Shown piece by piece: positions 58,474 to 64,000 of a stretch of 64,000 bases of DNA (its first letter is position 1; each line of letters opens with the position of its first letter). The position numbers were made by a program, and so were the translations under genes. The notes beneath the pieces were generated by a model that was not told the origin of the DNA, did not search any database, and saw only the letters and a program-made list of their open reading frames with translations. Source of the stretch: Rhodospirillales bacterium (GTDB lineage Bacteria > Pseudomonadota > Alphaproteobacteria > SP197); the NCBI GenBank assembly GCA_014323865.1, contig JACONG010000006.1, positions 1 to 64,000 on the forward strand, given 5' to 3'.

Positions 58474-59019
58474 ATGAATCGTCGGCACGGCGACGTGCTC
58501 GGCAATCGCCTCCATGATTGCGAACCAGGCGAAGCGTGCTGTCGTGTTGGTTCTGGCTATCTTCGAGCTGCGAGGGGCGTTTCTTCTTCGCAAGGCACCT
58601 TGACGGGATATGTCAAGGCCGACAACCTCTTCTCGGATCGTCGTGTCATCGGCAATCTCACAATATCTGCCAATTTTAGTACAGGTGCGGTCACGACAAT
58701 CGCAGGCGATTTCAGCCAGTTTGACGACGGTGCCTTGTCGGGGACGCTCACGGGTAGCAGAACGATCAATCTGAGCACGATTAACAGTTCCCTGGATGGT
58801 ACGATTACCCTCTCGGAAGAGGGTACGAATATCGACACAACTGTCGACGGGACAATGTCCGGTCGCGTGCGCGATATAGGTAGCGTGCTGGGTGGCGCAA
58901 GCGGTGCTGAGAACGATACGCGCAGGTTGTTCGTACACGGAGGCCTTACAGGCACCTTTACGACGGGCGAAACTGCCGATGATATCGACGGTGGAGCGTT
59001 TTACGCTATCCAGAACTGA
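58474..59019 (+). CDS. TbpB-like barrel domain, apparently N-terminally truncated
   Basis: From about nt 58590 the product (GTLTGYVKADNLFSDRRVIG, NLTISANFSTGAVTTIAGDF, LSGTLTGSRTINLSTINSSL, ending GGAFYAIQN) matches the last domain of the protein at the start of this window in order and spacing. The 39 residues before it look non-natural and contain no signal peptide or lipobox, so the gene has lost its 5' end or another start is used. Probably a partial paralogue with no export signal. Confidence 0.55.
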   Translation: MNRRHGDVLGNRLHDCEPGEACCRVGSGYLRAARGVSSSQGTLTGYVKADNLFSDRRVIGNLTISANFSTGAVTTIAGDFSQFDDGALSGTLTGSRTINLSTINSSLDGTITLSEEGTNIDTTVDGTMSGRVRDIGSVLGGASGAENDTRRLFVHGGLTGTFTTGETADDIDGGAFYAIQN

Positions 59020-59036
59020 AGTGCAGTAAGGAAGAC

Positions 59037-59059
59037 TTCAGGCGGCATGGCCGCCTGAA
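59037..59059 (+). terminator. hairpin after the second barrel gene
   Basis: TTCAGGCGGC-ATG-GCCGCCTGAA, a perfect 10-bp stem 17 nt after the stop codon, followed by ATCCTCTGTG. No strong U-run. Confidence 0.55.
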
Positions 59060-59095
59060 ATCCTCTGTGTCTCCCGATGCAGAGCAGATTGACGC

Positions 59096-59166
59096 ACCCG
59101 GTTGGAATCCCATCAGGTTCCAGCCGGGTGCGGTCCGTTCTGGCCTGACAATGTTCTGGCCTGTCA
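59096..59166 (+). repeat. adjacent inverted and direct repeats
   Basis: ACCCGGTTGGAA (59096-59107) pairs with TTCCAGCCGGGT (59118-59129) with one G-T pair. Then GTTCTGGCCTGACA (59137-59150) recurs as GTTCTGGCCTGTCA (59153-59166), a 16-bp period. Origin unknown. Confidence 0.6.
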
Positions 59167-59189
59167 GGGATCGCACAGGCAGACCACTG

Positions 59190-59447
59190 CTGCCCGCACT
59201 CCACGACGCCCAACGACGCATGTCCCCGCATCAGCGTCATCCAGAGGTGCCGGTAGACAATACACGCGCTCCGGCATGGCGATCATGCCGTCGGCTTCGA
59301 CGATGTCGGCGTCGTCGGTCGCGATGTCCGGAGAGACCGCGACGAGTCTGTCGTCCCTGATCAGGATATAACCACGCTGGATTTTGCCCCGATTGCGGGG
59401 GCGACCGATGGCACGGTGGCGTTTCGGATCAGGCATCGGGTCGTCAT
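59190..59447 (-). pseudogene. amidohydrolase N-terminal remnant
   Basis: MTTRCLIRNATV from ATG at 59447, then in another frame RGYILIRDDRLVAVSPDIAT and VEADGMIAMPE, then MTLMRGH in a third. This follows the N-terminus of cytosine-deaminase-like amidohydrolases (LIRNATV...G-VLI-DDRI-AVGPDI...DA-GMIVMPGFV-TH-H-W-TLMRG). The metal-binding HxH is gone. At least two frameshifts. Confidence 0.6.
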
Positions 59448-59536
59448 GGCGCGCTCGTGCCCAGCTGCTATGGTGAGCCAGGCCAGAGCATGGTGGCCGG
59501 GCGGCCACAAGCACCGCCTTCCTGACGGAGAAGAGT

Positions 59537-60307
59537 GTGAGTATCTGGGGAAAGATCTTCGGCGGCGTTGCCGGATTTGCGATGGATGGGCCACTTGGCG
59601 CGATCCTGGGCGCGGCGGCAGGCCATCTCGTCGACCAGGGATTGCGCAGGGGCGACCCCGCGACCGGACAGAGCGGGGAGGCCGCTCACCGGCTCGGCCG
59701 GGAAGACCTTCAGGTCGCCTTCGCGGTCGCCGTCATCACACTCGCAGCCAAGCTCGCCAAAGCGGACGGCCATGTCACGAAGGCCGAGATCGCGGCGCTC
59801 AAGCGCGTCGTCCGGATACCCGACGACGCTACAAGGCACATCGCTCGCATCTTCAACGATGCCAAGAAAAGCCCGGAGGGGTTCGAGCCCTATGCCCGGC
59901 AGATCGCAACCCTCCTGCGCAACAATCGCCCGATGCTGGAGAACCTTCTCGGTACGCTGCTGATGATCGCCCACGCCGACAAGACCTATCATCCGGCCGA
60001 GCAGGCTTTCATCGCCGAGGTCGGCCACATCTTCGGCTTCTCACCGGTCGAGATTCGAAGAATCGAAAACATGTTCGTTGCTGGTGCCCCGTCGACCGGG
60101 CCCGATCCCTACGAGGTGCTGGGTGTCGATGCCTCGGCGAGCGACAACGACGTCAAATCCGCCTACCGCAAGTTGCTGCGCGAAAACCACCCCGACACGG
60201 TCGTGGCTCAGGGCCTGCCTGAGGAGTTCGTCGAGGTGGCAAACAGGAAGATGGCCAAAATCAACGCCGCCTACGACCGCATCAAGGCAGAACGGGGCCT
60301 GTCCTGA
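59537..60307 (+). CDS. DjlA-like protein (TerB + J domain)
   Basis: 256 residues, GTG start. A glycine-rich N-terminal segment (GKIFGGVAGFAMDGPLGAIL) could insert in the membrane. A TerB-like helical domain covers residues about 55-170 (TLAAKLAKADGHVTKAEIAA), and a C-terminal J domain starts at DPYEVLGVDASASDNDVKSA with the HPD motif in RENHPDTVV. It would act as a DnaK co-chaperone. Length is close to DjlA. Confidence 0.87.
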   Translation: MSIWGKIFGGVAGFAMDGPLGAILGAAAGHLVDQGLRRGDPATGQSGEAAHRLGREDLQVAFAVAVITLAAKLAKADGHVTKAEIAALKRVVRIPDDATRHIARIFNDAKKSPEGFEPYARQIATLLRNNRPMLENLLGTLLMIAHADKTYHPAEQAFIAEVGHIFGFSPVEIRRIENMFVAGAPSTGPDPYEVLGVDASASDNDVKSAYRKLLRENHPDTVVAQGLPEEFVEVANRKMAKINAAYDRIKAERGLS

Positions 60308-60311
60308 CCAC

Positions 60312-60423
60312 TCACGCCGCTGGCCCGGACTGCTGCGCGGGCAGAATGACGGTGATCCGCATTCCGCTCCCTGGCGCGCTGTCGATCGCCAGACCGAGAC
60401 CGGTGCCGAGTCGATCCGTTTCC
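60312..60423 (-). pseudogene. sensor histidine kinase C-terminal fragment
   Basis: EETDRLGTGLGLAIDSAPGS and GMRITVILPAQ: the G2 box GTGLGLAI is joined directly to the last strand (SAPG-G-R-TV-LP) of an HATPase domain, losing the about 25 residues between. No kinase upstream. Confidence 0.55.
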
Positions 60424-60441
60424 TCAACCGCCGCCGGCAGT

Positions 60442-60725
60442 GGTCAGCGTCTCGATGACACCGTGTTGGGCCGTCCGATGAATCTGGCCGCCGCCTTCAG
60501 GACCTGGCCGAGCCCGGCACGATCCTGATCGACGGTCAGGTTTCCTGCGACGCCTTCGAACAGATCACGCCCAAGGGGTTCGCGCGTCCGATTCGGATCT
60601 GCACGGTGAACGACTTCCTTTCGGAAGAGCGCCGGGACAGGCGGTGTGAGTTCTCATGGGTCGGCGAGCGCGTCGAAGTCAATGAAATCGACAGCTCCGA
60701 CATCAAGACGGCGATGTTCCGTTAG
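60442..60725 (+). pseudogene. class III adenylate cyclase C-terminal fragment
   Basis: RLDDTVLGRPMNLAAAFR in one frame and LAEPGTILIDGQVSCDAFEQ, then KGFARPIRICTV, in the next. G-D--G--VNLAARLQ-LAEPGTIL...KGFARP---- is the cyclase catalytic core end. A frameshift near 60505 separates them. The catalytic aspartates would lie upstream and are absent. Confidence 0.6.
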
Positions 60726-60729
60726 GCAG

Positions 60730-61527
60730 TCAGGCGCTGAACAGGACCAGAATCTTCGCCGATGTTGCAACCTTCTCCGTCGCACGGCCGAAACCCAGCA
60801 GGCTCCCGAGCGTGCCACCGAAGGCGCCCATCACCAGCAGATCCGCATGCATCTCGTTGACCTGGGCGAGCAGGGAGCGTGCCCAGCCACGCGCCGAAAG
60901 GCTTCGGTCGCCATAGCTTTTCCACTGCGCGACGGGGATATTCCAGGCAGAGAGGTAACTTTCGAGTTCCGCGTCCGTCTCGCTGCCTTCACGGCTGAGC
61001 ACGGTGAAGCTCTCGGCCTTGCGGATCAGCGGCAGGGCGGCACGCAGCGCACGGCCTGACTGCAACGTTCCGTTCCAGGACATCACGACATTCCTGATCG
61101 GACCTGTCCTGGGTTCGGGCGGCATCACGACCACCGGGCTGCCGATATCCCAGAGCGCTGAGTTCAGCGCCACGGCATTCGGGCCCTCGGTGTCCGACAG
61201 CCGTTCGAGCATCAGAACGTCATGATAGGGTGCGGCCATTTCCAGCACATGCGCCGGGCCAGCCTCCATGTCGACGAAGCGACAGCCGGCATAATCCCTG
61301 GCTTCGGCGTCAAAGGCTGCTTTCGCTGCGTCGAGACGCTCATCGACCTCGCTCGAATTGTCGTAGGTCGCGATGGCCATGTCGAAGCTCGCTGCGGTCA
61401 GCAGGACCGGCGCTCGGTTGTGATAGACTGACAGCTGCGCGTCGGCCGCCTGTGCGAAGGAGACGGCCGTCTTCAGCGATGCGGCGTCATTCTCCGACCC
61501 GTCGATCACCACGGCAATGCTTCTCAT
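60730..61527 (-). CDS. universal stress protein (two-domain UspA)
   Basis: 265 residues. MRSIAVVIDGSENDAASLKT begins the first Usp domain; the second starts near IRNVVMSWNGTLQSGRALRA and ends MGAFGGTLGSLLGFGRATEK, a variant of the G-x2-G-x9-GS ATP loop. Start at 61527 has GGGAG 8 nt upstream; a longer start 6 codons earlier is less likely. Cytoplasmic stress role. Confidence 0.87.
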   Translation of the reverse strand: MRSIAVVIDGSENDAASLKTAVSFAQAADAQLSVYHNRAPVLLTAASFDMAIATYDNSSEVDERLDAAKAAFDAEARDYAGCRFVDMEAGPAHVLEMAAPYHDVLMLERLSDTEGPNAVALNSALWDIGSPVVVMPPEPRTGPIRNVVMSWNGTLQSGRALRAALPLIRKAESFTVLSREGSETDAELESYLSAWNIPVAQWKSYGDRSLSARGWARSLLAQVNEMHADLLVMGAFGGTLGSLLGFGRATEKVATSAKILVLFSA

Positions 61528-61623
61528 AATGGACTCCCAAGTCATACCCTTCAGGTCGTGTCAACCTTGTGACACTCGTGATCGCAAGTCCAACGGACTT
61601 TCAGGGCTCCGATGTGACCGAAG

Positions 61624-61945
61624 TCACGGCTTCCAAAGAGTGAACCCCCGTGGGACCCGGCCACACCGCCCATCAGCGCACCACGACCGGCGCCCCGCAG
61701 GACTTCGCCGCCCGATATCCCGGTGTCGGCCGTTGCGGTGCCAGACGAGGACGCCGTGGCCGGGTCGTATGCGCCAGGGATAGCCGTCGCCCTCGGGGGT
61801 GATCGAAGTCCTGGTCGATGAACGCAAGATTGCAGGCGACGCCAGCGCGCACTGAATCGACTGGTTCTCCTCTTCGAACAGGCGGCGAGTACGAGTGTCG
61901 CTGCCAGCAGGTAGACGAGCGGCAAGGGGCACGCAAAGAGCGAAA
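61624..61945 (-). pseudogene. glycine-zipper lipoprotein, frameshifted
   Basis: A lipoprotein-like signal (PLPLVYLLAATLVLAACS) is in one frame. After a shift EEENQSIQCALA follows, and a glycine zipper (GISGGEVLRGAGRGALMGGV) lies in the first frame again. The original was probably a short YMGG/glycine-zipper outer-membrane-type lipoprotein. No ATG precedes the signal in frame. Confidence 0.45.
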
Positions 61946-61958
61946 TGGAGAGGGCGTG

Positions 61959-62048
61959 TGGCGGACGGGGAGGGATTCGAACCCCCGAGAGACTCACGCC
62001 CCTGACGGTTTTCAAGACCGCTGCCTTCAACCACTCGGCCACCCGTCC
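61959..62048 (-). tRNA. tRNA-Ser (TGA)
   Basis: 90 nt including encoded CCA. Acceptor GGACGGG/CCCGTCC, anticodon arm CGGTC-TTGAAAA-CCG with anticodon TGA, a long variable arm (CAGGGGCGTGAGTCTCT region) and T-loop GGTTCGAATCC. Confidence 0.95.
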
Positions 62049-62081
62049 GTTCGGGTTATTTGCGGCTTTCGACCGCCCGCG

Positions 62082-62330
62082 TCAATCGTCGGATGCTGAC
62101 GTGAGCCTGCGCCACGGCAGCCAAACCGCAATCGTTTCGGCGATCATGACGTCGCCGTCGTCACCGGGATGGACACCATCACCGGCCATGAGCGTAGCCT
62201 TGTAACGTTCGCGCGCAAGAAACGACGGGAAGAGCCTGGGATATGCCGTCGATCTTCTCGCACAGCACGATGCAGTCGCAGGCCATGTCGCCCTCGGGAA
62301 GACCGCCCGCATCGCGCCTGTCGCCGGGGC
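62082..62330 (-). pseudogene. SGNH/GDSL hydrolase C-terminal remnant
   Basis: FPSFLARERYKATLMAGDGV followed by HPGDDGDVMIAETI contains the block V motif D-G-V-HP-x-D-x-G with the catalytic Asp and His of SGNH hydrolases. An upstream piece (EGDMACDCIVLCEKIDGI) is in another frame. The nucleophile Ser block is absent. Confidence 0.5.
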
Positions 62331-62374
62331 TCGGGCAAGGCTAGATTCCCGGTAACGAACACAAGGAGGCGCGC

Positions 62375-63157
62375 ATGACGACGCAGTACACGGACCGGGT
62401 CATCGAAGGCATGCAATCGCTCTACGGCAAGGGGTTTCTCTCACCGGGCGGGCCCGACGAGATGGCCGTCTTCCTTGATGGTATCGACCTCGGCGGTTGC
62501 CACGTCCTCGACATGGGATGCGGCATCGGCGGCGCCTCCCTTATGCTGGCGGGCGAGTTCGGCGCGGCACGCGTCACAGGCGTCGACATCGCTGCGGACC
62601 TGGTCGAACGCGCGCAGGCAGCGGCCGAAGCAGCGAGCCTGGCAGACAAGACCACGTTCCAGCCGATCGAACCCGGACCGTTCCCGTTTGCCGATGCGTC
62701 GTTCGATGCCGTCTTCATCAAGGACGTCGTCTGCCACATCGAAGACAAACACGCTGTCTTCGCCGAGGTCGCCCGTGTCCTGAAACCGGGCGGCAGGCTG
62801 TTGTGCGCTGACTTCGCCGACGGTGAGACCAGGGACGAACGCGCCCGGCTCTACGACGACTGGATCGCCGCCATGCAGGTCTATGGTCTCAGCTTCCACT
62901 TCGAGAAGCTCGGCACCTACACCTCAGCCTGTGAGGCCGCCGGGCTCGAAGACATCTCCGTGCGCGACCACACCAGGCTCTCGGCCCATGCCGCCGAACG
63001 CGAGATGACATTTGTGACCGGTCCGGACGCGGGCCCGCTGCGCGAGGCGCTGGGCGAGGAGAAATTTGCCGCGCGGATCGCTGCCAGCACCACGCGCTTC
63101 AAGGCACTCGGTTCAGGTGCTCTTCACCACGTGCACATGTTCGCGACAAAAATCTGA
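62375..63157 (+). CDS. class I SAM-dependent methyltransferase (phosphoethanolamine-methyltransferase-like)
   Basis: 260 residues. YTDRVIEGMQSLYGKGFLSP resembles PMT/glycine-sarcosine-type starts; SAM motif I HVLDMGCGIGGASLML near residues 44-59, motif IV FDAVFIKDVVCHIEDK, post-motif FAEVARVLKPGGRLLCADF. It likely methylates a small molecule; substrate uncertain. ATG has ACAAGGAGG upstream. Confidence 0.8.
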   Translation: MTTQYTDRVIEGMQSLYGKGFLSPGGPDEMAVFLDGIDLGGCHVLDMGCGIGGASLMLAGEFGAARVTGVDIAADLVERAQAAAEAASLADKTTFQPIEPGPFPFADASFDAVFIKDVVCHIEDKHAVFAEVARVLKPGGRLLCADFADGETRDERARLYDDWIAAMQVYGLSFHFEKLGTYTSACEAAGLEDISVRDHTRLSAHAAEREMTFVTGPDAGPLREALGEEKFAARIAASTTRFKALGSGALHHVHMFATKI

Positions 63158-63219
63158 TCGCGGGATCAGCGGAAGGCGAGACCGCCGCTCACCACTCTAC
63201 AAGGTGGCGAAGACAGAGC

Positions 63220-63237
63220 GCCGCAGTTCGCTGCGGC
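63220..63237 (+). terminator. UUCG-capped hairpin
   Basis: GCCGCAG-TTCG-CTGCGGC, a perfect 7-bp stem with a stable TTCG tetraloop, 62 nt after the methyltransferase stop. No U-run. Confidence 0.45.
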
Positions 63238-63252
63238 ATCGGTGTGAACGGG

Positions 63253-63669
63253 ATGGAATCGGACGCCTTCCTTCTTGCCAAGGCGTTGGTCACGGCGATG
63301 CCGGCTGCCTGGCTGACGCTCGGCGTGCTCGACAACATCATCCATCCCTCGGTCAATCGAAACGACGTTGCCCGGGTGCTCGCGCTCGAAGCGGTCGAGG
63401 GTTGGCCGGAGGTGAAGCAGCAGGTCGGTCACCGGGCCATCACCAAGCCGATGGTCGGCCGCATCGTCTTCAGCTTCGTGCTCCTGGGTGAACTCCTCGC
63501 GACGGCTCTGTTGTGGGCCGGTTCGATCTGGTTCTTCCTGGCCTGGCTCGGCACGGCTGATGCCTGCGCCAACGATCGCGATCTTCATCAGGGTCCGTCC
63601 GCTCCGAATGCCGCCTGGCGATCGAACGCAGCTGCATCCTCGATCAATGTGGCGAGACGTTCGGCATGA
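63253..63669 (+). CDS. DUF2165-like membrane protein, probably truncated
   Basis: Residues about 1-100 look genuine: ALVTAMPAAWLTLGVLDNII, GHRAITKPMVGRIVFSFVLL and LLATALLWAGSIWFFLAWLG give two or three transmembrane helices of the DUF2165 type (small integral membrane proteins with an AITSP-like motif). After about 63552 the frame runs antisense through the start of another gene and through creatininase, and composition looks unnatural. The 3' end is likely lost. A GTG at 63244 is an alternative start. Confidence 0.5.
   Translation: MESDAFLLAKALVTAMPAAWLTLGVLDNIIHPSVNRNDVARVLALEAVEGWPEVKQQVGHRAITKPMVGRIVFSFVLLGELLATALLWAGSIWFFLAWLGTADACANDRDLHQGPSAPNAAWRSNAAASSINVARRSA
63553..63588 (-). pseudogene. 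start of a FAD/NAD-binding oxidoreductase gene, cut off
   Basis: The ATG overlaps the creatininase stop (TGATG) and encodes MKIAIVGAGIS, the dinucleotide-binding beta-alpha start of amine-oxidase-like flavoproteins. The frame then enters the tail of the DUF2165-like gene, so nearly all of the gene has been deleted. Confidence 0.4.
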
Positions 63670-64000
63670 TGGTCAAGAAGGGCCTCACCGGTCTCGGCTG
63701 TGGCACCAGCTGCGTTGCCGACGACTCCAAGCGGGTTCAGGTCTTCAACCTGCCAGGCAAAGCCGAGACTGCCACCGTGGCCGAATCGCTTGTGGTTCGC
63801 GGCCAGCAGGCGGGCGTTCGAGGCAAAGTCGTCGGCCTGCTCCATGCGCACGAGTTCGGGCCGCAGCGCGAGCATGATTGAGGTTTCGCAAAGGCCGCCA
63901 TGATGCCCGTGGTCGCGCTCATCGGCGTCGATCAGGCCTTCAGGCAGCGACCAGCCCATGTAGTTGGCGCGCACGACCAGCATGGCGAGACGCGCGCGCA
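63588..64000 (-). CDS. creatininase family protein, 5'-partial
   Basis: 137 C-terminal residues visible; the frame is open to the right edge. LPEGLIDADERDHGHHGGLC and ETSIMLALRPELVRMEQADD contain the conserved HxG-GxxETS motif of creatinine amidohydrolases, which coordinates metal and substrate. The family hydrolyses creatinine or similar small cyclic amides. Confidence 0.8.
   Translation of the reverse strand, partial: RARLAMLVVRANYMGWSLPEGLIDADERDHGHHGGLCETSIMLALRPELVRMEQADDFASNARLLAANHKRFGHGGSLGFAWQVEDLNPLGVVGNAAGATAETGEALLDHHAERLATLIEDAAAFDRQAAFGADGP

Overview
The window is high-GC, densely coding DNA from an alphaproteobacterium. The best guess is a Rhodospirillales-like marine or symbiotic lineage. 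The evidence is the gene families and their order: a CxxC-bearing membrane protein followed by glyQ-glyS-ppdK, ygfZ, a DUF2007/TrmN6 pair, a DUF6460-type membrane protein, and MtkAB malate-CoA ligase beside serine-glyoxylate aminotransferase. I could not run a database search, so all names rest on recognised motifs and family memory.

Layout. 0-1.4 kb: 3' end of a TbpB-like beta-barrel surface protein, a terminator, and a fused hyuA/grxD gene remnant. 1.4-7 kb: ispB, DUF2007, TrmN6-like methyltransferase, then the serine-cycle genes sga-mtkA-mtkB behind a striking inverted repeat. 7-11.3 kb: polyamine-type binding protein, a frameshifted GcvT-like aminomethyltransferase, a GNAT protein and several gene ghosts. 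11.3-19 kb: glyQ, glyS, ppdK, a HAD hydrolase, ygfZ. 19-24.6 kb: five tightly coupled genes for glycan or LPS assembly (four glycosyltransferases and an asparagine-synthase-like amidotransferase). 24.6-31.5 kb: a metallo-beta-lactamase-fold protein without metal ligands, glnA, a two-gene UGSC selenoprotein operon, RidA, and a phytanoyl-dioxygenase/carbonic-anhydrase/SDR operon. 31.5-36 kb: MttB-like methyltransferase with a decayed LysR gene beside it, ankyrin-repeat and secreted proteins. 36-44 kb: bipA, KefB-type antiporter, a dimethylformamidase-like ghost, and a MerR + VIT/VWA pair. 44-46.6 kb: an apparent island scar next to tRNA-Val. 46.6-52.4 kb: BisC-type molybdoenzyme, aconitase X with a frameshifted small subunit, gph. 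52.5-58.4 kb: glmU, glmS, nitronate monooxygenase, MalY. 58.4-64 kb: a second TbpB-like gene, a DjlA-like protein, a universal stress protein, tRNA-Ser, a methyltransferase, DUF2165, and a creatininase cut by the window edge.

Physiology. sga and mtkAB, with ppdK regenerating PEP, point to a serine-cycle-like C1 or glyoxylate route. The MttB-like and GcvT-like proteins and the dimethylformamidase-like remnant suggest that methylated amines are or were the source.

The most notable element is the gene at 27371-27892. An in-frame UGA sits in a UGSC motif (U-G-S-C-T-S-C) and is followed at the right distance by a hairpin resembling the E. coli fdhF SECIS. It would normally be mis-annotated as two short ORFs. 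It is translationally coupled to a thioredoxin-like partner gene.

The second theme is decay. About twenty ghosts (frameshifts, internal deletions, truncated domains, fusions of unrelated gene pieces, a gene-breaking 16-bp tandem duplication) fill nearly every intergenic space. Housekeeping genes are intact.
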